DNA of 64,000 nucleotides from an uncultured Mailhella sp. (GCA_944324085.1 CALUUX010000035.1:1-64000); one strand, 5' to 3'. Positions 33,735-42,761 are shown, counted from the stretch's first letter. Numbers and translations are program-made. Notes: generated from the letters alone by a model not told the origin.

Positions 33735-34553
33735 ATGGAAACGAAACATTTTTTGAACGTCGGCGCGTTTGCCCGCGTCTGCCATACGACGAAGGAAACG
33801 CTCCTGCATTATGACAGAAAGGGGCTCCTCAAGCCTCGCTATGTCGCCGGCAACGGCTATCGACGATACAGCGTCAAACAGTATTTCGATTTTGATTTGA
33901 TCAGTCTGCTCAAGGAAACGGGCAGCACGCTGGAAGAAATAAAACGGTATCGTCAGACTTGTGAGCGGGACGGATATCTGACGCTTTTTCGGGAAAAGAT
34001 CGCCGTGCTTGAAAAAGAGCGGGAACGCATTACGCACAGGCTTTCCATGCTGACCTCTCTTGCCGCCATGGGGGAGGAAGCGTTGTCCGCGGAGTACGAC
34101 AGTCTTTTTTTTGAGCGCAAAGATGCTCGTGACATTCTTGTGTATCCTGTGGACTCCGAAAAGATTACGGACAGAGAATCAAGCGTGGAATGTTATTCCG
34201 AGTGCCTGATGCGCAGCGTCACGGACGGAAACGCCGTGGACCCTCCCCTTGGCGTGATTATTCCTGAGGAGCGCGCCGCAACGGGAACATTCAGAATTTG
34301 CTGGATGTTCACCGCAGCCTGGAAAGATGTCAGTCCCGATCATGTTCAGACCATGAAAGAGGGATTGTACGCCTGCTTGTTTCATCGGGGAAGCATTGAC
34401 AGTCACGCGCGAGCGTTCGAACGCATGATGAAGGAATTGTCGCGCAGAAGGTTGCGGTTGCGCGGGCCTGTGTACGCCTACGATCAGATGAATTACGCGC
34501 TCGGAGAAATGGGAGAAGAGTATGTGGCCAAATACGCGGCGCCGGTCGCGTGA
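33735..34553 (+). CDS. MerR-family regulator with GyrI-like effector domain
   Basis: 272 residues. The N-terminal winged HTH (NVGAFARVCHTTKETLLHYDRKGLLKP, then GYRRY) is that of MerR/BmrR; a coiled coil at about 75-110 follows; the C-terminal about 140 residues fit a GyrI-like small-molecule-binding domain. BmrR-type proteins sense lipophilic drugs and activate an adjacent efflux pump. Here the divergent MFS gene with its 19-bp spacer promoter is the natural target. ATG 33735 is the first start that yields the HTH. The ligand is unknown. Confidence 0.85.
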   Translation: METKHFLNVGAFARVCHTTKETLLHYDRKGLLKPRYVAGNGYRRYSVKQYFDFDLISLLKETGSTLEEIKRYRQTCERDGYLTLFREKIAVLEKERERITHRLSMLTSLAAMGEEALSAEYDSLFFERKDARDILVYPVDSEKITDRESSVECYSECLMRSVTDGNAVDPPLGVIIPEERAATGTFRICWMFTAAWKDVSPDHVQTMKEGLYACLFHRGSIDSHARAFERMMKELSRRRLRLRGPVYAYDQMNYALGEMGEEYVAKYAAPVA

Positions 34554-34969
34554 CATCGGGCATGGGCGGATTTTTTATGGAAGCGTCGTCGTTTTTTACG
34601 GAAGTTGCTTTGCGAGGGGAGAGTGAGGCGGTCCGTTTGCGGCGCGGAAGAGGAGCCGTAATTCGTCGAAAAAAGGAGGACGGCTGAAAAATTTTTAATT
34701 TTTTTTTGACTGCAATTTTGTATTGTTTATAACTTACTGAAATAAAAAATAAAAAAAAACCTCCATGCTTGCTCTTTCAGGCACATGCAGGGAAGGAAAA
34801 AATTATCCGTAAATAACATGATAACTATGCGTAATATTTTATTTAAATTATTTTTTTCTTAAATGTGCCGGAAAAAAATAAACTTGTTGAACTTTTTTTT
34901 AATAATATTATTTTGTGTTCCCGTTGCGAGCAATGCAACGGAATTTATCTTTTTAACAGGGGAGTTTAT
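34554..34969. other. AT-rich intergenic region ahead of the yeiH-like gene
   Basis: About 415 bp, very A/T-rich from 34690 on, with no gene. It must carry the promoter of the following permease gene. A short imperfect hairpin (CCTCCATGC...GCATGCAGGG type) occurs around 34763-34795; I cannot assign a role. Confidence 0.45.
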
Positions 34970-36409
34970 ATGTCAACGAAAGTCGCTTTCAACGAGGATA
35001 AGGTAGCCCTTCTCTCCGGGCTCTTTATCTTCGTGCTGGCCCTGGGCAAACTGATCGGCCTGGATCCTCTGGGCTGGACCCTCAAGGTCGGCATGTGGGT
35101 GAGCAATCCCTTTGATGGCTTGTCCTCCGCGACCAAGGGACTCATGCCCGGCTGGGCTGCGCTTCTTGTCACGTACGTTTTCATCACCGCGGTTCTTTCC
35201 GTGGGTGTGAAGCTCATGAAGGGCAACGTGAAGCGTTTCATCGGTTCCTTCACGCTGGTCTTCTTCATCGCCATTGCCTGCTACACCGTGGGCGCCAACG
35301 CGTATATCGCCGCCAACCCCACCGAACTCACCAAGATGGGCATTCCGTGGGCTCTCGGCCTCAGCACGGAAGCCGGCCTTATCTGCGCTCTGATTGCCGG
35401 TATTCTTATCGGTAACTTCGCTCCCGGATTTACCGACAGCGTGCGCGAAGCCTGCCGTCCTGAACTGTTCGTGAAAATCGCCATCGTTATTCTTGGTGCC
35501 GAACTGGGCGTGAAGGCAGCTGACGCCGCCGGTTTCGCCGGTCATGTCATTTTCCGAGGCCTCTGCGCCATTGTTGAAGCCTACCTGCTGTACTGGGCCG
35601 TTGTGTACTATGTCGCCCGTAAGTACTTCAAGTTCAACAAGGAATGGGCTGCTCCCCTGGCTTCCGGCATTTCCATCTGCGGTGTGTCCGCCGCTATTGC
35701 CACGGGCGGTGCCATCCGCGCCAGGCCTGTGGTTCCGATCATGGTGTCTTCGCTCGTCGTGGTGTTCACCTGCATTGAAATGCTGGTTCTTCCTTTCCTC
35801 GCTCAGCATTTCCTGTACACCGAACCCATGGTTGCCGGCGGTTGGATGGGCCTTGCCGTTAAGTCCGACGGCGGCGCCATCGCTTCCGGCGCCATCACTG
35901 AAGCTCTGATCCTCGCGAAGGTCGCCGGCCTCGGCACTCAGTATGAACCCGGCTGGATCGTGATGGTCACCACCACCGTCAAGATCTTCATTGATATGTT
36001 CATCGGCGTGTGGGCTCTGGTGCTCGCGTACGTGTGGACCGCCAAGTTCGACAAGACCAACGGCAAGCGCACCATGACCTGGAGCGACGTGATGGATCGT
36101 TTCCCCCGTTTCGTTCTTGGTTATCTTGGCACGTTCCTGATCCTGCTGATCATGTGCCTCACCTCGCCTGATCTGCACAAGATGGGCGGCGCCATGTCCG
36201 GCGCCATCAACGGCTTCCGCACCATCTTCTTCCTCCTCACCTTCTTCAGCATCGGCATGGTTTCCAACTTCCGCAAGCTGAAGGAAGAAGGCATTGGCCG
36301 TCTTGCCGTTGTGTACATTGTCTGCCTGTTTGGCTTCATCATCTGGGTCGGTCTGTTCATCTCCTATGCTTTCTTCCATGGCATGACCCCGCCTGTGATC
36401 GGTGCCTAG
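34970..36409 (+). CDS. yeiH: YeiH/UPF0324-family permease (putative sulfate/sulfite exporter)
   Basis: About 479 residues with some 11-13 membrane segments. The family signature appears in ILIGNFAPGF, VILGAELGVKAAD and SGISICGVSAAIATGGAI; members are annotated as putative sulfate exporters, and relatives accompany taurine and sulfonate degradation genes, where sulfite or sulfate must leave the cell. It is longer than typical YeiH (about 350 residues), with extra helices at the N-terminus. ATG 34970 is preceded by AGGGGAG. A small membrane protein gene follows 24 bp later. The C-S-lyase operon lies only 0.6 kb further on, on the opposite strand. The substrate remains to be shown. Confidence 0.75.
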   Translation: MSTKVAFNEDKVALLSGLFIFVLALGKLIGLDPLGWTLKVGMWVSNPFDGLSSATKGLMPGWAALLVTYVFITAVLSVGVKLMKGNVKRFIGSFTLVFFIAIACYTVGANAYIAANPTELTKMGIPWALGLSTEAGLICALIAGILIGNFAPGFTDSVREACRPELFVKIAIVILGAELGVKAADAAGFAGHVIFRGLCAIVEAYLLYWAVVYYVARKYFKFNKEWAAPLASGISICGVSAAIATGGAIRARPVVPIMVSSLVVVFTCIEMLVLPFLAQHFLYTEPMVAGGWMGLAVKSDGGAIASGAITEALILAKVAGLGTQYEPGWIVMVTTTVKIFIDMFIGVWALVLAYVWTAKFDKTNGKRTMTWSDVMDRFPRFVLGYLGTFLILLIMCLTSPDLHKMGGAMSGAINGFRTIFFLLTFFSIGMVSNFRKLKEEGIGRLAVVYIVCLFGFIIWVGLFISYAFFHGMTPPVIGA

Positions 36410-36433
36410 TTTATTCTTATAAAGGAGCATAAA

Positions 36434-36595
36434 ATGGAAGACAAAGAAGTTAAACTCCATGAAGAAATAAAGAACATGGAGTATGAGCCTCTCGATGAAA
36501 CCGAACTCAAGCTCATTCACTGGAGCTGGGGGCTTGGCGTCACTCTTCTGGTCGTGCTGTTCCTCATCAGCAAGTTCGTGATGACGACGCACTAA
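36434..36595 (+). CDS. 53-residue single-pass membrane microprotein
   Basis: A short frame coding for MEDKEVKLHEEIKNMEYEPL... followed by one hydrophobic helix (about residues 31-49) and a short C-terminal tail. AAAGGAG lies 7 nt upstream of the ATG, the gap to the permease gene is only 24 bp, and a strong terminator follows 25 bp after the stop, so it is a real, cotranscribed gene. The charged N-terminus, rich in Glu and Lys, would be cytoplasmic. It may be a subunit or stabiliser of the YeiH-like permease. I do not recognise a family. Confidence 0.8.
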   Translation: MEDKEVKLHEEIKNMEYEPLDETELKLIHWSWGLGVTLLVVLFLISKFVMTTH

Positions 36596-36619
36596 GCCGT
36601 TTACCGAATCTGTGATACG

Positions 36620-36655
36620 GCGCCGGAAGGAGATGTCTCCTTCCGGCGCTTCTTT
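36620..36655 (+). terminator. Terminator of the permease-microprotein operon
   Basis: A 14-bp stem GCGCCGGAAGGAGA / TCTCCTTCCGGCGC with a minimal loop, followed by TTCTTT. Confidence 0.85.
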
Positions 36656-36669
36656 GGAGTGAATCAACG

Positions 36670-36924
36670 ATGCCTCGTTATCATCTTCGTTATCTTAAGG
36701 GCCCGAATTACACGCTCAATCTGGAATACGACGCCATAGTGGAAGCTCCTTCCTTTGAAGCCGCGCTTCGTCCTCATTCGGACTGGCCCATCACGGAAAG
36801 CTACGACCACGCCACGGCCACGGCCTGGAATCCCGGCACCTGCATGTATTATCAGGAAATGTGGGAAGCCGCGCTGCTTCCCGATGAAAAGAAGAACGCA
36901 GACGCTGCGGAAGCGAAAGTCTGA
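36670..36924 (+). CDS. Small protein of unknown function
   Basis: 84 residues, with no signal peptide or membrane segment. The sequence is rich in aromatic residues (YHLRYLKGPNY, CMYYQEMWEA) and ends in a charged tail. GGAG is about 10 nt upstream of ATG 36670 and overlaps the end of the terminator region. Its codon use resembles that of surrounding genes. It is followed by a bidirectional terminator. Not recognised. Confidence 0.55.
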   Translation: MPRYHLRYLKGPNYTLNLEYDAIVEAPSFEAALRPHSDWPITESYDHATATAWNPGTCMYYQEMWEAALLPDEKKNADAAEAKV

Positions 36925-36993
36925 GGTTTTCTTTGCGAGAGAGAAGTATCAGAAGGTTGTCCGGGAGCGCGTTTCGTCCGTCAACGCATGATG

Positions 36994-37036
36994 AAAAAGC
37001 CGGGATATCCCCATGGGATAGACCCGGCTTATTTTT
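36994..37036. terminator. Bidirectional terminator between the small orphan gene and the C-S-lyase operon
   Basis: AAGCCGGG (36997-37004) and CCCGGCTT (37023-37030), with an A-run before and a T-run after, so it can end transcripts from both sides. Confidence 0.8.
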
Positions 37037-37173
37037 AATGTCCTCAGTCGGTTGAGATCGTGGAAGCGACTGACATAGAATACGCCCGTTTACGGGCCGT
37101 GCGCCTTACCCCTTCGGCGCGCTGATTTCTAGGCGCGGGACGGGGCGTTTTTTTCGCAAAAGCTGCGTTGCCG

Positions 37174-37929
37174 TTATTTTCCGAGATAGCCGCCATCCAC
37201 GGGAATGACGGCCCCGGTGATGTAATCCGCCGCCTCGCTGGCGAGAAACACGGCCAGACCGCACAGATCCTGACCCGTGCCCCAGCGTTTCATGGGAATG
37301 CGGGAGGTTATTTCCCGGTACTGTTCGGGATTTTTTTCTTTCATGTCGGCGGTGAGTTTTGTCGTCATGTATCCGGGCGCTATGGCGTTGACGTGCACGC
37401 CTCGTCCGGCCCATTCGTTGGAAAGGGCTTTGGTGAGCTGAGCCACGGCTCCTTTGCTGGCCGTGTACGCCGGCACCATTTCACTGCCGAAGAAGGACGT
37501 CATGGAGGCCATATTGATGATGCGTCCGTAGCCGCGCTCAAGCATGTCGCGGCCCGCGAGCTGGGAAAGGGCAAAAATCGCGTTGAGGTTGATGTCTATG
37601 ATTTTTTTCCATCTGTCGAGGGGGAACACTTCAGCCTTGGCCCGGTACTGGATCCCAGCTCCGTTGAAGAGCACGTCGATGCGTCCGCCGCACAACGTTT
37701 TTACGGCTTCGTACGTTTCCTCCATGTGGTCTATGTCGCTCAGATCGCAGCGATAGTGCATGACCTTGCGGTCTTTTTCCATGGACTGCGCCGCTTCCTC
37801 GAGATTGGGGGCGATGTCCATGATGCAGAGATTGCCGCCGGCTTCATAGTAGGCTTTGGCGATATCGTGGCACAGGCCGTTGGCGCCGCCGGTCACGACA
37901 ATGTTTTTGTGGGCGAGATTGAGTTCCAT
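37174..37929 (-). CDS. KduD-like short-chain dehydrogenase/reductase
   Basis: 251 residues. Rossmann motif TGGANGLC (13-20; the last Gly of TGxxxGxG is Cys), NAG-type segment FNGAG at 88-92, and a catalytic Ser142-Tyr155-Lys159 set. The C-terminal half (NEWAGRGVHVNAIAPGYMTT and VFLASEAADYITGAVIPVDGG) closely recalls KduD, the 2-keto-3-deoxygluconate 5-dehydrogenase group. It should oxidise or reduce a hydroxyl/keto group on a sugar-acid-like compound with NAD(P). It is the last gene of the operon, 25 bp after the lactonase-like gene. The actual substrate is probably the compound handled by the glycyl-radical enzyme or its precursor. Confidence 0.85.
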   Translation of the reverse strand: MELNLAHKNIVVTGGANGLCHDIAKAYYEAGGNLCIMDIAPNLEEAAQSMEKDRKVMHYRCDLSDIDHMEETYEAVKTLCGGRIDVLFNGAGIQYRAKAEVFPLDRWKKIIDINLNAIFALSQLAGRDMLERGYGRIINMASMTSFFGSEMVPAYTASKGAVAQLTKALSNEWAGRGVHVNAIAPGYMTTKLTADMKEKNPEQYREITSRIPMKRWGTGQDLCGLAVFLASEAADYITGAVIPVDGGYLGK

Positions 37930-37954
37930 CGTCGTTTTTCCTTGAAGTAGAACG

Positions 37955-38737
37955 TTACTTGATGACGCCTTTCTTGCTCCATGCCGCTATCTGTTCGTTA
38001 TCGTGTCCGAACAGCATGGTCGCGTGACGTTGTTCCTGCATTTGTTTCAGTCGATCGAGATTGCTGAGAAATTCTTTCGTGCCCTTGTTGATGGGGCCTC
38101 CGGGAGGAAGGGATTTTTCCCATGTTTCCCTGGTGTACACGGTATCGCTCGTGACGATGATCTGGCCCATGGTCTGGGTTTTGATCGCGAGTCCTATGAC
38201 GCCCGGCGTATGCGCCTCCTGAATAAAGAGCGTCAGATCGGGAGCCAGATCCGTCGTGTCGCGTATGGGGCGATAGATCACGCCGCCCACGTCGAAAAGG
38301 CTTTTGACGTAGGCTCCGCCTTCTTCGCCGGTGAAGACGCTCCGACAAGCGTTCCAAAGTTCGCGTTCCGACACGACGACGTTCTTGATGGCTTTGGAGT
38401 TCTGAAAGTAGCGCAGTCCGCCCACATGATCGAAGTGCAGGTGGGACAGAATGATCATGTCGATGTCTTCGCAGGTCAGCCCCTCGCTTTGCAGGGCGTC
38501 TTCAATGGATCGGAAGTTTTCCACGGGATAGACGCGCGTGATGTCGTCGCCGTATTCCCTGCGATGATAGGGACTGTTGCCGGTGTCGTACAGCACGTTG
38601 CCGAGCGTCGGATGCCGGATCAACAGCGCGCTGACGGGCGAGTCGTACATGACGTTTTCGTCGTAGCCGTCGACGATGCGGAAATACTGACACCTGAGAT
38701 GGCCGAGCGGAAGCACGCGGAGAGAAAGTGTGTCCAT
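37955..38737 (-). CDS. Metallo-beta-lactamase-fold hydrolase, AHL-lactonase-like
   Basis: 260 residues. The zinc motif SHLHFDHVGG (HxHxDH) is complete and the later ligands are visible as EAHTPG (His), SDTVY (Asp) and LFGHD (His). The overall pattern is that of the AttM/AiiA N-acyl-homoserine-lactone lactonase branch. No LuxI/LuxR genes occur here, so I think it opens a lactone or cyclic ester of the catabolic substrate rather than a quorum signal. ATG 38737 has AGGAAA upstream; the longer frame to 38926 enters the intercistronic hairpin. It lies between the TRAP binding protein and the dehydrogenase. Confidence 0.8.
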   Translation of the reverse strand: MDTLSLRVLPLGHLRCQYFRIVDGYDENVMYDSPVSALLIRHPTLGNVLYDTGNSPYHRREYGDDITRVYPVENFRSIEDALQSEGLTCEDIDMIILSHLHFDHVGGLRYFQNSKAIKNVVVSERELWNACRSVFTGEEGGAYVKSLFDVGGVIYRPIRDTTDLAPDLTLFIQEAHTPGVIGLAIKTQTMGQIIVTSDTVYTRETWEKSLPPGGPINKGTKEFLSNLDRLKQMQEQRHATMLFGHDNEQIAAWSKKGVIK

Positions 38738-38893
38738 GGTTTTTCCTGAGCTTGGTAGAAGAACACGGGAAGCGGCGGAAGGAGACGTCGCGCAGGCCGA
38801 GGAGCGGGTAACGACGTTGCATCGTCGCGCGAAAAAGGAGGATCGGCGGGGAAAATTGGTCAGGTCGCCGCGCTGTCGAGGCGGATAGAGCAG

Positions 38894-38941
38894 GGGACCG
38901 GAACGGATATGCCGGCAGGGTGTCATATCCGTCCAGTCCCC
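38894..38941 (-). promoter_or_regulatory. Long intercistronic inverted repeat after the TRAP binding-protein gene
   Basis: GGGGACCGGAACGGATATG pairs with the complement CATATCCGTCCAGTCCCC with one bulge and a mismatch. It sits in the 250-bp gap between dctP and the lactonase gene. Without a T-run it may stabilise the upstream message and lower expression of the two last genes. Confidence 0.6.
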
Positions 38942-38987
38942 GATGCGAGCAGCGACAGCCTAAGTTCGATTATTGGGCGGGCGCGAA

Positions 38988-39992
38988 TTATTTGCCGAGG
39001 CGTTCCTTGACAATCTTCAGGAAGTCCTGATCCACGATGGCGGCGTACTTGTCATAAACGGGCTGGGCGGCGGCGCGCCATTCCTTCATTTCGTCGGCGG
39101 TCGGCGTATGGCAGAGGATGCCTTCCTTTTCCATCGTGGCGACGCTGTCGTCCATGATGGAGACCCACTGCTTGTTGGCTTCCTGGAGAGCCTTGTCCAG
39201 ACCGGCGTCCACGATGGGCTTGGCCCAGTCGGGCAGACTTTCATAGAAGGTTTTGTTCATGCTGGCGATCATGAAGAAGCCGTTGTAGGGAACGAAGATG
39301 AGCGATTCCAGATTTTCATAGAACTTGGAAATCAGGATCGTGGAGTAGTTCAGGCCGATGCCGTCGATGGTCTTGAGCTGAAGGGCGGTATAGCATTCGG
39401 CGAAGGAAATCGTGGCGGGCGACGCGCCCATGGCGGAAATGACGTCACGTTCAATGCGGGAAGCGGTGGAACGGAGCTTTTTACCCTTGATGTCCTTCAT
39501 GGTCTGGCATTTGCTGTTCATGCCCAGGGCTCTGGGAGAATAGGGAGAAATCAGCACGATCTTGACGCCGAGCTTTTCGAATTCATCTTCCAGACGCTGA
39601 TAGACGGGGCCGTCGAGCTTTCCGTCTTTGTTGTAGAAGAGCTTCATGTTTTCGTCGGGCTTTTCGCAGAGATAGGGAAGTTCAAGAACTTCCAGCTCAG
39701 GAACGACGGAGCTCAGGTTGGAACTGGACCCGAAAGCCAGCTGAATGATGTTCATCTGCGCTTTTTCCAGCGTTTCCAGGCATCCGCCCATGGAAGAGTT
39801 CTCATAAATGACGACTTCAATTCTTCCGTTACTTGCTTTCTCCACGTATTCCTTGAACGCGGCGAAGGGGACGGATTGCTCGCAGCCGGCGCCCGTATTG
39901 TGAGCCGCTTTTATGGTAATTTCCGCGGCAGAGGCTGTTCCGCAAAAGAGAAGTCCCATCAAGACGGCCATGGTAGAAAGTCTTCTGAACAT
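38988..39992 (-). CDS. dctP: TRAP substrate-binding protein (DctP family)
   Basis: 334 residues with a Sec signal peptide cleaved after about residue 22 (TASA|AE). The DctP fold is indicated by IKGKKLRSTASRIERD, with the anion-binding Arg present at residue 174, and by ISFAECYTALQLKTIDGIG. It delivers an organic acid or sulfonate to the DctQ-DctM permease encoded just upstream. It should set the specificity of the operon. Read after dctM with a 57-bp gap and GGAGG before ATG 39992. Confidence 0.9.
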   Translation of the reverse strand: MFRRLSTMAVLMGLLFCGTASAAEITIKAAHNTGAGCEQSVPFAAFKEYVEKASNGRIEVVIYENSSMGGCLETLEKAQMNIIQLAFGSSSNLSSVVPELEVLELPYLCEKPDENMKLFYNKDGKLDGPVYQRLEDEFEKLGVKIVLISPYSPRALGMNSKCQTMKDIKGKKLRSTASRIERDVISAMGASPATISFAECYTALQLKTIDGIGLNYSTILISKFYENLESLIFVPYNGFFMIASMNKTFYESLPDWAKPIVDAGLDKALQEANKQWVSIMDDSVATMEKEGILCHTPTADEMKEWRAAAQPVYDKYAAIVDQDFLKIVKERLGK

Positions 39993-40049
39993 AACATCCT
40001 CCTAACTAAGGGTAAAAGTTTTACAACTCACTCGTTATGCGCGGCTGGT

Positions 40050-41333
40050 CTATTGGAAGTACAGGTCGGGCAGCCAGAGCGTCAGCTGCGGGAATACGAT
40101 AAGAAGCGTCAGCGTGATGAGCATGCTGATCACGAAGGGGATGGACGCGGCAAAGATGCGTTCGCTGGGCACGTCGGAAATGGTGTTGGCCACAAAGAGG
40201 TTCACTCCCAGCGGCGGAGTGATGAAGCCCACCGAAAGGTTGACGATCATGATGATGCCGAAGTGGACGGGGTCGAAGCCGAGCTGAACGACCAGCGGCA
40301 GAAGAATGGGCGTGAGCAGCACGATGGCGGCCACGGTTTCCATGATCATGCCCACGAACAGCAGGAACAGGTTGATCAGCAGCATGAGCAGGATGGGATT
40401 CGACGTGAGAGACGTGAGAGCCTTGGCCATTTTCATGGGGATACCCAGCAGGGAAATGAGCTGACCGAAGAACGTGGCCATGCCCACGATGAGCAGCAGG
40501 GGAGCCACGGTCATGGCGGCGGCCCGGAACAGGCTGGGAATTTCTCTCCAGGTGAATTCCTTATAGATGAACAGGCCGACGATCAGCGCGTAGAGGCTGG
40601 CCACGGCGGCGGATTCCGTGGGAGTGAAGATGCCGCCGTAGATGCCGCCCATGATGATGACCGGCACAAGCAGGGCCCATTTAGCCTGGTTGAACGCGCG
40701 GAGCAGGGAACCGGCGGAACGCTTGGTCGGGTTGCCCCTCCAGCCGTGCTTCTTGGAGATGAAGTAGGCGGGAATCATGAGAGCTATGGCCACCAGCGCG
40801 CCGGGGATGATGCCGGCCAGGAAGAGGCGTCCGATAGAGACGTTGCCGGCCACGCCATAGATGACCATGGGGTTGCTGGGAGGAATGATGACCGAAATGC
40901 AGCCCGCGCAGGCGCAGACGGCGGCCGCGAAGTCGAGGCGGTATTTCTGGGTATGCATGGCCGGCACCATGAGTGTGCCGATGGCCGCCACCGTCGCCGG
41001 CGCGGAGCCACTGAGGTCGGCGAAGAACACGGAGGCAAGAATGGTGCTGAGGGCGTAGCCGCCGGGGAGCGCGCCCAGCAGCTCATCGGCCAGAATAAGC
41101 AGATGCTTGGCGATGCCGCCGCGGGCCATGATCTGGCCGGCCAGAACGAAGAAGGGAACGGCCAGCAGGGCAAAGCTGTCTATGCCGCTGAAGGAAGCCA
41201 TGGTGGCGAGGCCGAGAGGCATGGCTCCCGTGATGAGAAGATACGATATGGCGGTCAGACCGATGGCGATAGCGATCGGCACTCGGAAAAAGAGAAAAAA
41301 AGCGATACTGAGCAGAAGAAGAAAGCCAGTCAT
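40050..41333 (-). CDS. dctM: TRAP transporter large permease subunit (DctM)
   Basis: 427 residues with about 12 membrane segments and the DctM motifs LAVPFFVLAGQIM, SAPATVAAIGTLMVPAM and TPPLGVNLFVANTI. It forms the sodium-coupled channel part of the TRAP carrier, together with the separate DctQ gene upstream and DctP downstream. The length is normal for DctM. AGG lies upstream of ATG 41333. Confidence 0.95.
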   Translation of the reverse strand: MTGFLLLLSIAFFLFFRVPIAIAIGLTAISYLLITGAMPLGLATMASFSGIDSFALLAVPFFVLAGQIMARGGIAKHLLILADELLGALPGGYALSTILASVFFADLSGSAPATVAAIGTLMVPAMHTQKYRLDFAAAVCACAGCISVIIPPSNPMVIYGVAGNVSIGRLFLAGIIPGALVAIALMIPAYFISKKHGWRGNPTKRSAGSLLRAFNQAKWALLVPVIIMGGIYGGIFTPTESAAVASLYALIVGLFIYKEFTWREIPSLFRAAAMTVAPLLLIVGMATFFGQLISLLGIPMKMAKALTSLTSNPILLMLLINLFLLFVGMIMETVAAIVLLTPILLPLVVQLGFDPVHFGIIMIVNLSVGFITPPLGVNLFVANTISDVPSERIFAASIPFVISMLITLTLLIVFPQLTLWLPDLYFQ

Positions 41334-41375
41334 AGGAGACTCCCGGAACTAAGGTCCGTGCGGTGGTTATGGGGA

Positions 41376-41891
41376 TCAGTCCAGAGACACGCTGTAGCTG
41401 TGGATGACACCGGTCTTCTTGTAGCGGAGCCAGTCGACGATGATGGCCTGAATGAGCCGGATCATGCCGAGGCCGAAGCCGATGCCCACGAGGGACGTGA
41501 ACCACCACATGGGAAGCCGCATGGCGGAAGTCTTTTTATGCACCATGATCTGCTGCGAAACGAGTTCGTAGCAGCTGACCACCATGAGCAGGCAGAACAC
41601 GAAAAACGCCGTGTAGCTTATCATGGTGATGATGCATTGTACTTTCTGCGACGTGTGAGACGGAATGACGTCGCAGATGATATGTCTTTTGTGCCGAATG
41701 GCGTACGGAACGCCGAGGAAGACGATGGCGACAAGGAGGTACTTGGCTATTTCTTCCGAATAGAGCGAAGAGGCGTTAAGGAAGTATCGACGGACGACTT
41801 CAAAGTTCACGTCTGCAAGAAGTATGATGAAAAGAATAATTTCTATGGTGTCCTCAAAGTGACTCTCCAACCAAAGCAGTTTTTCTTTCAT
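41376..41891 (-). CDS. dctQ: TRAP transporter small permease subunit (DctQ)
   Basis: 171 residues, four membrane segments, with the DctQ features DVNFEVVRRYF, SEEIAKYLLVAIVFLGVPYAIR and HKRHIICDV. It pairs with DctM. The gene follows the amidohydrolase-like gene with a 21-bp gap and precedes dctM by 42 bp. Confidence 0.9.
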   Translation of the reverse strand: MKEKLLWLESHFEDTIEIILFIILLADVNFEVVRRYFLNASSLYSEEIAKYLLVAIVFLGVPYAIRHKRHIICDVIPSHTSQKVQCIITMISYTAFFVFCLLMVVSCYELVSQQIMVHKKTSAMRLPMWWFTSLVGIGFGLGMIRLIQAIIVDWLRYKKTGVIHSYSVSLD

Positions 41892-41912
41892 AGGTTCACT
41901 CCGTACAAGTGC

Positions 41913-42761
41913 TTACAGGGTTATTTTTAACAGCTTGCAGGCATTTTTAAAGAAAATCTTTTCTTCCTCTTCCTTGGTAAAATGGTAATTTTTCAGATCC
42001 TCCACGGCGTCCCGGATATCGTAGCAGGGGTACGCGGAACCGAAGATGATGCGATCGCAGTTCATCCATCGGCAGCCGTTCTGGTACATTTCCCTGCCGG
42101 GAGTCATGGGGTTGTGCATGTAGAGATCCGGAATGAGCCAGATGTTGGGGTGGAGCATGGCGACATTGAAGATCTGCGGTATCCACGGGTAGCAGGCGTG
42201 GGCGACGACTATCTGCAGTCGCGGAAAGTCGTTGGCGATGTTCTGGATATGCACGGGATTGCTGTATTCCAGCGTGGGCCCCTGATAGAGGCTTACGGTC
42301 AGAACCACGGGAAGCTCGGCCTGTTCGCACATGGCGTAGATGGGGTAGAACACCGCGTCGTCCGGGAGTCTTGCGGGATCGTTCCAACCCGGTTCCAGAG
42401 CGACGCCGCGGAACCCGTAGGACATGCAGGTTTCCAGTTCCTTGAGGGCGGCGAACACGCCGGAAGAAAGATCGACGCCGCCGAAGGGAATGACGACATC
42501 AGGATACATTTCCGCAAGTTCTTTGACGTCTTCGTTGGAAACGGAAGCGGCCTTGTTTCCGATATTGCGCGCCATGACGACGCCCTTTTCCACGCCGGCC
42601 TCTTTCATTTCCTGAAAGAAAAGCTCCATGGATTTTTCATGAGCCGAGGCGGTGTGGGTGCCGCGCAGGGCCATGGGGCCCGCGCTGTTGCACACGGGGT
42701 TGAAGATGGAAAGATTTTTGAAACCTTTGAACGGGGGTCGGAGGCGGAAGTCAAAAATCAT
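41913..42761 (-). CDS. Amidohydrolase_2-fold protein with altered metal site
   Basis: About 282 residues of the COG2159 TIM-barrel family. In this family the first strand normally carries an HxH pair, but here the same place reads FDFRLRPP (R6, R8); His188 on strand 6 region (VVAHACYPW) is kept, while the usual GSD of the last metal ligand reads GSAYP (Ala243). So at least three ligands are changed; it may be metal-free, use another metal set, or be a non-hydrolytic relative. I start at ATG 42761 (GGGAG 6 nt upstream), giving the typical MIFDF beginning; ATG 42773 is possible. It lies between the activase and dctQ, so it should act on the same substrate. Confidence 0.75.
   Translation of the reverse strand: MIFDFRLRPPFKGFKNLSIFNPVCNSAGPMALRGTHTASAHEKSMELFFQEMKEAGVEKGVVMARNIGNKAASVSNEDVKELAEMYPDVVIPFGGVDLSSGVFAALKELETCMSYGFRGVALEPGWNDPARLPDDAVFYPIYAMCEQAELPVVLTVSLYQGPTLEYSNPVHIQNIANDFPRLQIVVAHACYPWIPQIFNVAMLHPNIWLIPDLYMHNPMTPGREMYQNGCRWMNCDRIIFGSAYPCYDIRDAVEDLKNYHFTKEEEEKIFFKNACKLLKITL

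Noticed and set aside
37955-38737. Quorum-quenching AHL lactonase role
   Set aside because: Nothing related to quorum sensing is nearby; the operon context points to catabolism.
38973-41930. 985-codon plus-strand frame antisense to the TRAP genes
   Set aside because: Same reason: spurious frame opposite three well-supported transporter genes.
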